This document shows positions 1-9,130 of a DNA stretch of 64,000 nucleotides, piece by piece. This DNA comes from Candidatus Woesearchaeota archaeon (lineage in GTDB: Archaea; Nanobdellota; Nanobdellia; Woesearchaeales; UBA525), in assembly GCA_027371725.1 (NCBI GenBank), contig DAHXMN010000001.1, positions 1-64,000 of the forward strand, read 5' to 3'. The notes below the pieces were generated by a model. That model had not been told where the DNA came from, did no database searches, and saw nothing but the letters and a program-made list of their open reading frames with translations. The translations under genes were made by a program, and so were the position numbers. How positions within the stretch are numbered: position 1 is the stretch's first letter; every line of letters begins with the position of its first letter.

Positions 1-994
1 TCGTGATGGCCTGCCCTAAGAGGAGTCCGAGGATGTCGTGGAGCGGCAGCAGCTTGTAGAACCGCTGGGAGTGGCCTTCTGTCCTTTGTTCGCGGTCTGC
101 GAGCTCGTCGACGCGGTACTGGACGCCGATCGTCAACGGCCGCTTGCAGACCGGGCAGACGCCCTCGCTCTTCTTCGTCCGTTCCGGGCTCTGGACGACG
201 TTGCAGCCGCGGTGGCCGTCGTAGTGGTACTTGCCGTAGTTCGGATCCACTTCGATCGTGCCCCAGAAGCCCTTCCCGGTGCGGATCGCGTCGATGATCC
301 CCTTGTAGGTGAGCGTTTCTAATTCGAAGATGGTCGCCTCCCTGCCGAGACGCCACGGCCAATAGCTGTGGCTGTCGCTGAACGAAACAAATCTTAGTCC
401 CTTCAATTGATCAAGACGGTCATTCATTTCAATATCACTACTGAGACCGGTCTCGATCGCGTAGATGTGCATCTTCTCCTCGTGGAAGCACTCCTCGATC
501 GAGTCGAAGCCGCTGTTCGAGCCGAACAGCGAGAACCACGGCGTCCATGCATGGGCGGGGATGATCTCGATGTCGCCGCTGATCGCTTTCAAGTCCTTGA
601 CGAACTTCCACGCGGGGATCTTGAAGATAGGCCGTCCGTCGTAGTCTATCCGCCCGTAGCCCGATAAATACGTCGTGATCCTGTCCACGACGTCGAAGCC
701 CGGCGCGAGGACGACGAGGTGGATCCGCCTGCCTCGCCCTTCCGTGTAGATGAGCGAGATCTCCGTCTGGAGGACGAACGGCTGACCGGTCTTCGTGTAG
801 TGGATGCCGTCCTTCTCTCTCACGAGTTCCGCTTTGAGCTCCTTGATCCATTCCGGATGCGTGAAGTCGCCCGTGCCGAGGACGTCGATGCCCTTGATCC
901 GCGCCCACTTCTCCAGGTTCTGGATGGTGATGTCCTTGCTGCACGCCTGCGCGAAGCGCGAGTGGACGTGGAGGTCGCAGAGGAAGCGGGCCAT
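1..994 (-). CDS. Endonuclease Q-like PHP-domain DNA repair nuclease (3' part beyond window)
   Basis: The reverse strand is open from an ATG at 994 to the window edge, so about 331 N-terminal residues are present and the C-terminus is missing. The protein starts MARFLCDLHVHSRFAQACSK, a PHP metal-binding motif (D-x-H-x-H), followed by GTGDFTHPEW, an IPAHAWTPWF segment and FVSFSDSHSYWPW, which supply the other expected metal ligands. A zinc-binding pair CPVCKRP occurs near residue 280, with an earlier Cys in HRGCNVV. This layout matches archaeal endonuclease Q, which nicks 5' of deaminated bases such as uracil and hypoxanthine. A TATA-like element (CTAAATAAACC on the reverse strand, about 1014-1024) lies about 25 bases upstream, which supports a leaderless start. 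The family call rests on recognised motifs only. Confidence 0.82.
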   Translation of the reverse strand, partial: MARFLCDLHVHSRFAQACSKDITIQNLEKWARIKGIDVLGTGDFTHPEWIKELKAELVREKDGIHYTKTGQPFVLQTEISLIYTEGRGRRIHLVVLAPGFDVVDRITTYLSGYGRIDYDGRPIFKIPAWKFVKDLKAISGDIEIIPAHAWTPWFSLFGSNSGFDSIEECFHEEKMHIYAIETGLSSDIEMNDRLDQLKGLRFVSFSDSHSYWPWRLGREATIFELETLTYKGIIDAIRTGKGFWGTIEVDPNYGKYHYDGHRGCNVVQSPERTKKSEGVCPVCKRPLTIGVQYRVDELADREQRTEGHSQRFYKLLPLHDILGLLLGQAIT

Positions 995-1081
995 CCTGGG
1001 AGACCCCTTCTCCGGTTTATTTAGTTTTAGTTATTTTACCATATCTTTTATAAATCGTTTTAGTTCTTCACGTCTATCCAC

Positions 1082-1182
1082 AGCCCCGTGGTGTAGCGGT
1101 CAATCATTCCAGCCTTTGGCGGCGGCGACCTTCCTCGCCCCGAAGAAAGCTGGGGACCTCGGTTCGAATCCGAGCGGGGCTA
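1082..1182 (+). tRNA. tRNA-Gln(UUG) with 28-nt intron
   Basis: Acceptor strands AGCCCCG and CGGGGCT pair and leave A as discriminator. The T-loop is TTCGAAT. The anticodon stem is CCAGC/GCTGG (1109-1113 and 1149-1153) with the anticodon TTG at 1116-1118. A 28-nt insertion (1120-1147) lies between positions 37 and 38, the canonical archaeal intron site, so the mature tRNA is 73 nt. A second glutamine tRNA, without intron, lies at 9054. Confidence 0.93.
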
Positions 1183-1184
1183 TA

Positions 1185-2061
1185 ATGGAGATTTATCCTT
1201 CAATTAATGAATGGACTGCTGAAGTAGTTACTCATTTAGTGAACGCTCGAACAGAAGAAAATCAGTATTTGGAATATAAACGTGTACTTGACTCGCAGAA
1301 TTCAAAGACTTTTCGTCGGAACATAGAACAAACTTTGTGTTCATTTGCGAATGCAAAGGGAGGGTTTGTTCTCTTTGGCATTGACGATAAAGATCGGTCT
1401 GTTTCGGGAATTACTATAAAACCGGAGGACGAAATGGAGTTATATATTGGTCAAATAGTAGCTAATGTCATCCCAACTATTGTTTTTCAGACTAAGACAA
1501 TCAATATTGATAACAAGCAGGTCTTAGTAGTTCATGTTGAAGAAAGTGTTGACCAACCCGTACAATGGCTCTGATGGTACATTCTATATTCGTGTGGGGA
1601 GTCAATCCGCACCCATTAGCAGAGATTTCTTAAGAGATATGTTTCTTACGCGAGATTTCAAACGACAGAAATATTTGCGACTTGTTTATGAACGAGAATA
1701 TATCTACGATTTAATAAAGTCTGACGATCAGATTTACAATTCTCTTCCTCAGTATCACGCTCTGCGAATCGAGGAGTTACAGAAAGCAGTCATGGAGTAT
1801 GTTGGTTATTTCAAACCGGGTGCTCAAGATCACATCAAGAATATCAATAAACATCTTAGGGATCTAAAGCGACAGAAACAGTTATTTCAGTTGTCAATAG
1901 ATATTATACTAAAAGAACATTACGGACAAAACTGGACGAGTTTTGATTCATTCATTCAACACGCTTGTTCAAAAGCGAACTTCTTTAATTACAACTCACT
2001 TATTTTCTCGACGTTAAATAATTTGAAGTCTGAGCTTGATGAACTCTGGAAGTATATTTAG
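1185..2061 (+). pseudogene. AlbA_2/Schlafen-type ATP-binding domain protein, frameshifted
   Basis: The ATG is only two bases behind the end of the intron-containing tRNA-Gln. The first part (to about 1574) reads ENQYLEYKRVL, then ANAKGGFVLFGIDD, the typical AlbA_2 start and glycine-rich turn. The frame stops at 1572-1574 just where the family normally continues. The next motif, GTFYIRVGSQSAPISRD, is found one frame over and runs on to 2061 as a helical C-terminal region of about 130 residues. A single-base frameshift near 1555-1575 therefore splits the gene. It is much richer in A/T than its neighbours, which suggests recent acquisition. It could be a true pseudogene, a sequencing error or, less likely, programmed frameshifting. 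AlbA_2 proteins occur in defence and regulatory contexts. Confidence 0.75.
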
Positions 2062-2283
2062 TTCAAATCAAAAGTAAGATCAGCAATATTCTTTACAAAG
2101 TCAGAGAACTTCATACTCGCTGTTTCTAATAGAATAGTACTCTCTCTCATTATTGTTGTGTCATGAATTCCTTCCGATAAACACCGTCATATATATGAGG
2201 TCTTAATTCTTGAGAATTTTTCCGTCACCTTTTTAATCTCTCGTGCCGAGGGGGCCGTATCGTTCGTTCCGGAGGGGATCGTG

Positions 2284-2571
2284 ATGGAGCGGAAGGCTGC
2301 GGGTTCGAAGAAGGGTTTCAAGAAGGAGTTCAAGGACGAGTGGAAGAAGGACTGGAGGCAGGAGATGAGGGACGTGAAGGAGATGAAGAGGATGAACGTC
2401 TGCGCGCCGCATCACGCGTGCGGAGCCGGGGGCGCGCTCTATTTCGTCGGGTTCATCGGCGCGGCCGTCTACTACGTCCAGCAGGCCACCGGGTTCTGGT
2501 ACGGCGTCCTCGGGATATTGAAGGCGCTCGTCTGGCCGGCGTTCCTCGTCTACAAGCTCCTCGGCCTCTGA
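2284..2571 (+). CDS. Small basic membrane protein
   Basis: A 95-residue protein with a highly charged Lys/Glu-rich N-terminal stretch (residues 1-38), a CAPHHAC motif and then two hydrophobic segments (about 45-65 and 72-92). I do not recognise a named family. It resembles small single-unit membrane proteins with a cytoplasmic charged tail. The ATG at 2284 is preceded in frame by a GTG at 2281, so either start is possible. It lies in a run of rightward membrane-protein genes (2284-3643) but is 43 bases from the next gene. Confidence 0.6.
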   Translation: MERKAAGSKKGFKKEFKDEWKKDWRQEMRDVKEMKRMNVCAPHHACGAGGALYFVGFIGAAVYYVQQATGFWYGVLGILKALVWPAFLVYKLLGL

Positions 2572-2613
2572 GGGGCCGATACCTTTTTGAACGGGGGCGA
2601 GTGAGCGGCAGCC

Positions 2614-3171
2614 ATGTTCGCGCAGCTCTTCGTCGCGTGCTGGGTCGCCCTGGGGATCGTCTGGCTCGTCGCCCGGCTCTCCCAGAAACGGACCGCGGAG
2701 CGGCAGGACTTCTGGGGCTCGGTCTCCTGGCTCCCCCTCTACCTCCTCGGCTTCGTCCTCCTCTGGCTCGGCATACGCGGCCCCCTCGACGCGAGGATCC
2801 TGCCCGCGACGACGGCCATACAGGCCACGGGCCTCCTCCTCACCATAACCGGCCTCGTCCTCGCGACTTGGGCGCGGATCATCCTCGGCCGGAACTGGAG
2901 CGCCACCGTCGCCCTGAAAGAGGGCCACGAGCTCATCCAGGAAGGGCCGTACGCCCTCGTCCGCCACCCCATCTACACCGCGCTCATCCTCATGTACCTC
3001 GGCACTGCGCTCGCCCTCGGCACCGGCCCTGCTCTTCTTGGCTTCCTCCCCTTCGCGGTCAGCTTCTGGATCAAGCTCAAGGCGGAGGAACGCCTCATGC
3101 TGAAAGCCTTCGGCAAGCGGTACGAGGCCTACAAGCAAGCGGTCAAGGCCCTCGTCCCGGGCCTCTTCTAG
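2614..3171 (+). CDS. Isoprenylcysteine carboxyl methyltransferase (ICMT/PEMT)-family membrane methyltransferase
   Basis: A 185-residue integral membrane protein with hydrophobic segments near residues 1-20, 35-55, 65-90 and 125-150. The C-terminal part carries the ICMT/PEMT signature GPYALVRHPIYTALILMYLG, with the Arg-His-Pro that binds S-adenosylmethionine, followed by EERLMLKAFGKRYEAYK, the acidic pair typical of the family. Such enzymes methylate isoprenylcysteines, phospholipids or other small substrates in the membrane. The substrate cannot be inferred here. A TATA-like ACCTTTTTGAACG (2581-2593) lies about 25 bases upstream of the ATG. Confidence 0.8.
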   Translation: MFAQLFVACWVALGIVWLVARLSQKRTAERQDFWGSVSWLPLYLLGFVLLWLGIRGPLDARILPATTAIQATGLLLTITGLVLATWARIILGRNWSATVALKEGHELIQEGPYALVRHPIYTALILMYLGTALALGTGPALLGFLPFAVSFWIKLKAEERLMLKAFGKRYEAYKQAVKALVPGLF

Positions 3172-3208
3172 CGATGCATTTTTAAACGCCGTCCGGGAGA
3201 GAGAAACC

Positions 3209-3643
3209 ATGGCCTCGTATTCCTGGCTCGTCTTTGCCCTCCTCTCCGCCTTCTTCGCGGCTCTCGTCGCGATCTTCGGCAAGATCGGGCTGCAGGGCGT
3301 CGACACGAACCTCGCCACCGCGATTCGCGCTGTCATCATGGCTGCGTTCCTGGTCGGCGTCGTCGCGCTCCAGGGCCGTCTCGAGAACCTCGGCACCGTC
3401 TTCGCGAACCATAAGGCGTTGTTCTTCATCGTCCTGAGCGGCGTCGCGGGCGCGGTCTCGTGGCTCTGCTACTTCCTCGCCCTTCGGATGGGCGACGTCT
3501 CGAAAGTGGCGCCCATCGACCGGCTGAGCGTCGTCTTCGCGATCGTCTTCGCCCTGGTCTTCCTCGGCGAGAAGCTGAGCTGGAAGGCGGGCATCGGCGC
3601 CGCCCTGATGGCCGCGGGCGCGGTCATTCTCGCGATGGGCTAG
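3209..3643 (+). CDS. Single-domain EamA/DMT-family transporter
   Basis: A 144-residue protein made of one EamA repeat of five predicted membrane helices. It begins SYSWLVFALLSAFFAALVAI and continues through GVAGAVSWLCYFLALRMGDV and the typical ending AGIGAALMAAGAVILAMG. Classical members have two repeats (about 290 residues), so this one probably works as a dimer, like small DMT proteins. TTTTTAAACG at 3179-3188 is a good TATA box about 25 bases before the ATG, indicating an independent, nearly leaderless transcript. Confidence 0.82.
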   Translation: MASYSWLVFALLSAFFAALVAIFGKIGLQGVDTNLATAIRAVIMAAFLVGVVALQGRLENLGTVFANHKALFFIVLSGVAGAVSWLCYFLALRMGDVSKVAPIDRLSVVFAIVFALVFLGEKLSWKAGIGAALMAAGAVILAMG

Positions 3644-3647
3644 CAGT

Positions 3648-4316
3648 TTACCTTTTCTCCCCTATTGCTTCAAGCTCTTCTCGGAAGAGATCTCTCTGTT
3701 CAAAGAAGCCGACGTCTCTCAGCTGAAGGCCGCTTCGCCCGAAAGGATGCTCTAGAATCTTAAACATTTCACTTATGGCTTTCTTTGTTAGTGGTATCTT
3801 GTAGTGATGCGCTAAGACCAGAATGAGAATGATCTGCGTGTCTTCTGTGACGTAATGCGTCGTGCCGCGGGGGTTCGAATGTATGAAGTTATTCCGTTGG
3901 AGGAAAAAATGATCGAGGATGTCGCTTAACCGTTCGTATTGTTCTTCTGAGTATTCTTCTTTGACGTCGGAGAGGACTCTCTTCTTGAGAAATGAGAATG
4001 CTATCTTACGCTTGTTCTTCTGATATTCGGTCCAGAATCCAATCCAATCCTTCTGCATAAGACAGAGCGCGAGAAGCTTCTCCACCCCTATGCAGAGAAT
4101 CGCGATGTTGGTATTCATCTCGGGAAACGAGATATTCCTCTCAATTGGCTGCAAGGCCTTAATGATGTGTGTCGAGACGATATCGGCGTGGATCTTCAGG
4201 AATGATTCTCGTTGGATGTCCTTGAACCTTATGATATCGTCTACATCTCGCTCATAGAAGTCCGATATTTCTTTGTTGATTTCCTTGAGAGAGAGGAACG
4301 GGGAGTCTTCATTCAT
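3648..4316 (-). CDS. AT-rich orphan with HEPN-like RX4H motif
   Basis: A 222-residue, mostly alpha-helical protein converging on the EamA gene with 4 bases between the stops. It has no membrane segments or signal peptide. Near residue 137 it contains QRNNFIHSN, which fits the R-x(4)-H arrangement of HEPN RNases, set after an amphipathic helix. Such domains occur in toxin and abortive-infection proteins. The base composition is clearly more A/T-rich than the surrounding genes, which suggests horizontal acquisition. Apart from this motif I do not recognise a family, and no antitoxin partner is visible: the neighbours are chromosomal membrane-protein genes. Confidence 0.6.
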   Translation of the reverse strand: MNEDSPFLSLKEINKEISDFYERDVDDIIRFKDIQRESFLKIHADIVSTHIIKALQPIERNISFPEMNTNIAILCIGVEKLLALCLMQKDWIGFWTEYQKNKRKIAFSFLKKRVLSDVKEEYSEEQYERLSDILDHFFLQRNNFIHSNPRGTTHYVTEDTQIILILVLAHHYKIPLTKKAISEMFKILEHPFGRSGLQLRDVGFFEQRDLFREELEAIGEKR

Positions 4317-4331
4317 CGGACGTCATTCTCT

Positions 4332-4706
4332 CTAGCCGTGCATCCTGACGAGGTGGCACGCGTCGACGCGCTTGCAGTACCGCGCGGCGTCCGCACCATC
4401 CGCCTCGACGTGCAGCAGGACCGTCCCGTTCTCGACGCTGACGACGAAGGTGTGGCGCTCGCTCCCGTTCGCGGCCGTGACGATGAGGGCGTTGTCGCGG
4501 ATGCCGCCGCGCGTCGAGAAGGTGTAGTTCCCGTCGGGGAGCGCGGCCTGCGCGGCGCCCAGCGCACTATCGGCCTGCGCCTGCGTCGGCTTCTGCCAGT
4601 CCCGGTACACGTCCCGGACGATGCCTGCGATGACGATGATGATGAAGAGCGCCACGATGGCGATCGAGACGATCCTGAGGGTCCTTCTCTTCTTGTCCGC
4701 CTTCAT
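4332..4706 (-). CDS. Membrane-anchored small protein of unknown function
   Basis: A 124-residue protein with a short basic N-terminus (MKADKKRRTLR), one membrane anchor at about residues 12-36 and an exported domain of about 85 residues that includes the pair CKRVDAC. The ATG at 4706 overlaps the stop of the upstream PAP2-like gene (ATGA), so the two are probably co-translated. I do not recognise the exported domain. Its coupling to a lipid phosphatase-like protein hints at a cell-envelope role. Confidence 0.7.
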   Translation of the reverse strand: MKADKKRRTLRIVSIAIVALFIIIVIAGIVRDVYRDWQKPTQAQADSALGAAQAALPDGNYTFSTRGGIRDNALIVTAANGSERHTFVVSVENGTVLLHVEADGADAARYCKRVDACHLVRMHG

Positions 4707-5326
4707 GCTTTCGCCTCCGTTGTCCCGCCGAAGAGCAGCGTACCGATGACGAATGTGCCGTACGTGATGAAGTACGCGCTCGCCACGTCGATGGAGTAAT
4801 GGACATGCATCAGCAATACCGTGGCCGCCAGGATGATCGACGAGGCGAGCATGAACCGCTTCATCCACGGATGCGTGAAGACGAGGTAGCCGAGGAACGG
4901 CAGCCCCGTGTGCCCGGAGAAGAAGAGGTCGTTCGAGTAGGAGAGGACGCTCAGGAAGCCGGGCGTGGCGACGTTGATCGCGCCGATCGGCGCCCGGAGA
5001 TGCGTCAGCACGACGAACCCGGAACGCACCAGGAGGAAGAGGCCGAGCATGCCCAGCGCGTAGTGGAACCGCTTCGGCTCGAACACGAGCGGATACAGCA
5101 AGTACACGACGAAGACGAGGACGGCGCCCCAGATGAAGAGGAAACTGAGGTTCACCACGGGCAGCGCGTCAAGCAACAAGTCCGGCACCGGCGCCGTCCG
5201 CGTCTCGTCCACGTAGTTGCTCGATACGACGGTCGAGACGATGGCGAGGGCGAAGAAGAAGAGCGCGAGGAGGATCTCTCCTTTGTGGTGCAGGATGTCG
5301 TCCTTCCACTCCCGGAACGCGGTCAT
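4703..5326 (-). CDS. PAP2-like/sphingomyelin-synthase-type membrane phosphatase
   Basis: A 207-residue protein with about six predicted membrane helices. The catalytic-type motifs are SNDLFFSGHTGLPFL (around residue 135-150) and HVHYSIDVAS (around 175), which together match the C-terminal PAP2 motifs with the histidines and aspartate used for phosphoryl transfer. Families with this pattern act on phosphatidic acid-like lipids or transfer phospholipid head groups. It is the first gene of a two-gene leftward operon. Upstream of 5326 there is a TTTATAAC-like element at about 5350-5357. Confidence 0.8.
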   Translation of the reverse strand: MTAFREWKDDILHHKGEILLALFFFALAIVSTVVSSNYVDETRTAPVPDLLLDALPVVNLSFLFIWGAVLVFVVYLLYPLVFEPKRFHYALGMLGLFLLVRSGFVVLTHLRAPIGAINVATPGFLSVLSYSNDLFFSGHTGLPFLGYLVFTHPWMKRFMLASSIILAATVLLMHVHYSIDVASAYFITYGTFVIGTLLFGGTTEAKA

Positions 5327-5460
5327 GCCGGGAGTCCCCCGTCAGGAGTTATAAATCTATTGCCTGTGGACGGCGGGCGCATATCTTCTTTTCATCCCGC
5401 TTATAATTTTCCGGTCTTTGAGCACAATCATTTTATAGGGCCTCTTCCCCTACAGCCTCA

Positions 5461-6078
5461 ATGGTCCCGCGGAAGAACCTCTACCCGTACGCGGCCTTCC
5501 TCCTCCTCTATGCCGCGCTCTTCGCGTATAATCTCTCCGACGGGTCGAAGGGGGCGTGGGACAACGTCGCCTCGCTCTTCATCGTCACGGCCATCTTCCT
5601 CCTGAGCGGCTGGGCGGACCTCGGCCCCGGCCTCTTCCTCCTCGCCAACCTGCCCCTGCTGGCGCACAACCTCGGCACCGTCGGCACCGCCGTCCTCTAC
5701 GGGACGCACCTCGGCCCGCTGCCCTACGACAAGTTCATCCATCTCTTCTCCACGATCGTCTTCGCCGCGCTCCTCTTCCGCACGCTTCTCCGGCACAGGA
5801 TGCTCCGCAGCGTCGCGGCGGCCGCCTTCTTCGCCTTCACCGTCGTCTCCTTCTTCGGCGTGATGACCGAGATTGTCGAATACGAGGGCTATCTCCACCT
5901 CCCGTCGAGCTCCGGCTTCTTCAACAGCCAGCAGGGGCCCGCCCCCGAGACGGGGACGCTCCTCTACGCCGACACGGTCACTGACCTCATCGCGAACGAG
6001 GCCGGTGCGCTCGCCGGCGTCCTCCTCTTCCTGCCTGCGCTCGGCCGCAGTACGCGAGGCAGGGCCAAGCCCTCCTGA
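5461..6078 (+). CDS. DUF2238/YjdF-like membrane protein
   Basis: A 205-residue protein with about six hydrophobic segments. The segments LPYDKFIHLFS, GVMTEIVEYEGYL and YADTVTDLIANEAGAL contain conserved His, Glu, Asp and Asn residues in or next to helices, a pattern I associate with the YjdF/DUF2238 family of unknown function. CATTTTATAGG (5430-5440) lies about 25 bases before the ATG, as expected for a leaderless archaeal transcript. The following intergenic stretch to 6289 is GC-rich and holds only the next promoter. Confidence 0.65.
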   Translation: MVPRKNLYPYAAFLLLYAALFAYNLSDGSKGAWDNVASLFIVTAIFLLSGWADLGPGLFLLANLPLLAHNLGTVGTAVLYGTHLGPLPYDKFIHLFSTIVFAALLFRTLLRHRMLRSVAAAAFFAFTVVSFFGVMTEIVEYEGYLHLPSSSGFFNSQQGPAPETGTLLYADTVTDLIANEAGALAGVLLFLPALGRSTRGRAKPS

Positions 6079-6289
6079 CGGCCGTTCTCCCCCGGAGCGC
6101 TCCCGCGCATTCCTCCGGCTCTTCGGCGGTTGGGCTGCGCCCTCGGGACGGTCCTTCGGCGGAACGAGCAATCCCCCCGACCCGGCCGCACAGCGACTCT
6201 CGCTGCGGGGACTGACGGGGCGCGGTACGGAAGCGATTCGCCGAAGGGCCCATCTCTCCTCAAACTTTAAATAGCCTCCCTGAGTCTTG

Positions 6290-7257
<968 letters not shown>

Positions 7258-7261
<4 letters not shown>

Positions 7262-8013
7262 GCGCGCGCAAGATAGCCAAAGGGATATACGCGCTCTGGT
7301 ACCGCGAGTTCAAGGTCTTCCTCCGAGAGCGGAGCAGGATCATCTCCTCGATCTTCCTGCCGCTCCTCTGGTTCGTCATCTTCGGCGAAGGGATCGGCAC
7401 GATCGCGAACGTCGGCGCTGACTACAACGCCTTCATCTTCCCCGGCTTCCTCGCCATGACGATCATCTTCAGCTCGCTCTTCAACGGCGCCTACCTCGTC
7501 TGGGACCGGAAGATCGACTTCCTCAAAGAAGTGCTCGTCGCGCCCCTCTCACGGACGACGACGTTCGTCGGCAAGGCGCTCGGCGGCGTCACGGATGCGA
7601 TGCTCCAGGCGTGTATCCTCCTCGTCGTCGGCATCGCGATCGGGATGCCCTTCACGTTCTTCAACGTGCCGCTCGTCCTGGTGATGCTGATAGCGTTGGC
7701 GATCGGCTTGGTGAGCCTCGGCCTCATCATCGGCTCATTCATGGAGAGCCCGGAAGGGTTCGGCCTCGTCTCGAGCTTCGCCGTCTACCCGCTCTTCCTG
7801 CTTTCCGGCGCGCTCTACCCCCTCGATAAGCTGCCGGCCTGGATGAAGGTCGTGACGCACCTGGATCCGGCGACGTACGCGGTGGACGGTCTGCGGAGCG
7901 TGACGATCCACGCCTCCTCGCTCCCTTTCGTCACGGATTTAGTCATCGTGCTGGCGTTCGACGTCGTGCTGATAGCGGTCGGGACGTGGGCATTCAATCG
8001 GATGAAGCTCTAG
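7258..8013 (+). CDS. ABC-2 type transporter permease
   Basis: A 251-residue integral membrane protein with six predicted helices and the typical ABC-2 features: an N-terminal amphipathic segment ALWYREFKVFLRERSRI, then NAFIFPGFLAMTIIFSS, and the conserved C-terminal LSGALYPLDKLPAWM before the last helices. It pairs with the overlapping upstream ATPase to form a two-gene exporter. The 3' end converges on the glutaredoxin-like gene with a 4-base overlap. Confidence 0.9.
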
Positions 8014-8240
8014 AGCGCATCGAGGAACGCGACGATGTCCCCTGACTCGCCGATCCAACGGTCGCCGGCTTTCAGCACCGGCACCGTCCACACGCCCGCC
8101 TTCTCGTGTAGGAGGTTCCACATCAAGTCGTCGTCGCGCGGCACCTCGACCTTAGAGTACTTCAGGCGCTTCTCCGCGAGCTTCGCCCGCACCTTGGCGC
8201 AGAATGGGCACCCTTCGAATTGGTACAGCGTCAGTTCCAT
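8010..8240 (-). CDS. Glutaredoxin-like thioredoxin-fold protein
   Basis: A 76-residue protein with the beta-alpha-beta start MELTLYQFEGCPFCAKVRAK, giving the dithiol active site CPFC at residues 11-14, and the cis-proline motif WTVPVL around residue 52. The C-terminus GESGDIVAFLDAL matches the last helix of the glutaredoxin/GST-N fold. It is a probable thiol-disulfide oxidoreductase. It is transcribed away from the DedA gene, and a GATTATAAACG element (8262-8272) is correctly placed as a promoter on the reverse strand. Confidence 0.85.
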   Translation of the reverse strand: MELTLYQFEGCPFCAKVRAKLAEKRLKYSKVEVPRDDDLMWNLLHEKAGVWTVPVLKAGDRWIGESGDIVAFLDAL

Positions 8241-8378
8241 CCGCGGACGGACGCTCGCGACGATTATAAACGTTGCCTTTGAGGGTCGAGAACAGACGTC
8301 CCTTCTTCCGCAGTGACCCTGTCGACTGTGATCGGCCGAGGAGAGGTTTTATAAAACTCGCCGGGTCCACGCACCGTC

Positions 8379-9023
8379 ATGTCGTTCGTCTCTGCCGCCT
8401 TCGCCTGGCTCGGCTCGTTCGCGGTGAACATCATCGCCGCGCTCGGCTACACCGGCGTCTTCCTTCTTATGCTCCTCGAGAGCACGGCGGTTCCAATCCC
8501 TGCGGAGGTCGTCATGCCTTTCGCCGGCTTCCTCGCCGTGTCAGGACGGTTCAACCTCTGGATCGTCATCCTCGTCGCCGGCCTCGGCAGCGTCGCGGGA
8601 ACGCTCCTTTCCTACGCGCTCGGCCGCTACGGCGGCGAGCCGCTCCTCCACCGCTACGGACGATACCTCCTCCTCGAGACAGAGGACCTCCGCCGCACCG
8701 AACGATGGTTCGCGCGCCGAGGCGACACCACCGTCTTCTTCGCCCGCTTCATCCCTGTGGTGCGTCATCTCATCGGTATCCCTGCAGGAATCGGGAAGAT
8801 GCGTCTCCGGACGCTCTGCATCTACACCTTTCTCGGCGCGAGCATCTGGAACGGCTTCCTCGCAGGGCTCGGCTACTTCCTCGGCCAACACTGGGGCGAG
8901 GTGCGGCAGTACAGCGAGCCGTTCTCGTACGCGGTCGCAGCGCTCCTCGTCATCGGTCTCATATGGTCGCTCGGGCACCACCTCCGGCGACGGCTCGCCG
9001 CGCGCCACCGACGAAACCTTTAA
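8379..9023 (+). CDS. DedA/SNARE-associated-family membrane protein
   Basis: A 214-residue protein with the DedA pattern: the amphipathic re-entrant segment LLESTAVPIPAEVVMPFAGF, a second glycine-rich segment GLGSVAGTLLSYALGRYGG, and the conserved FARFIPVVRHLIGIPAGIGKM. Family members are thought to scramble or flip membrane lipids such as undecaprenyl phosphate or phospholipids. TTTTATAAAACTC (8348-8360) is a TATA box about 25 bases upstream. The gene ends 30 bases before the tRNA-Gln that hosts the integrated element. Confidence 0.9.
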   Translation: MSFVSAAFAWLGSFAVNIIAALGYTGVFLLMLLESTAVPIPAEVVMPFAGFLAVSGRFNLWIVILVAGLGSVAGTLLSYALGRYGGEPLLHRYGRYLLLETEDLRRTERWFARRGDTTVFFARFIPVVRHLIGIPAGIGKMRLRTLCIYTFLGASIWNGFLAGLGYFLGQHWGEVRQYSEPFSYAVAALLVIGLIWSLGHHLRRRLAARHRRNL

Positions 9024-9053
9024 AAAAGCCCTCCGGTCCCTCCACCGCTCCGC

Positions 9054-9126
9054 AGCCCCGTAGTGTAGCGGCCAATCATTCAGCCCTCTGGAGGCTGAGA
9101 CCTCGGTTCGAATCCGGGCGGGGCTA
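9054..9126 (+). tRNA. tRNA-Gln(CUG), integration target
   Basis: A 73-nt cloverleaf without intron. The acceptor is AGCCCCG/CGGGGCT plus discriminator A, the anticodon stem is CAGCC/GGCTG with loop CTCTGGA (anticodon CTG), and the T-arm is CTCGG-TTCGAAT-CCGGG. The TATA-like CTTTAAAAAAG (9018-9028) lies upstream. Its 3' end forms one copy of the att direct repeat, so the tRNA stays intact after integration. Confidence 0.95.
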
Positions 9127-9130
9127 TTAT
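9114..9130 (+). other. attL core in the tRNA-Gln 3' end
   Basis: The 17-bp sequence CCGGGCGGGGCTATTAT covers the T-stem/acceptor end of tRNA-Gln plus four bases. It is repeated exactly at 31013-31029, and its first ten bases recur at 36443-36452. Together with the adjacent integrase gene this marks a site-specific integration junction. Confidence 0.9.

Noticed and set aside
438..944. 168-codon reverse frame at the left edge
   Set aside because: A different reverse frame, open to the window edge, encodes the PHP-domain endonuclease Q and has the right motifs.
1183..2280. Complete integrated element at tRNA-Gln(UUG)
   Set aside because: I could not find a duplicate of the tRNA 3' end downstream, nor an integrase. 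Only one A/T-rich broken gene is present.
2233..3429. Long reverse-strand frame of 398 codons opposite the 2284-3643 genes
   Set aside because: Its sequence is Glu/Arg/Pro-rich low-complexity, typical of the antisense frame of GC-rich genes. The forward genes have clear families and promoters.
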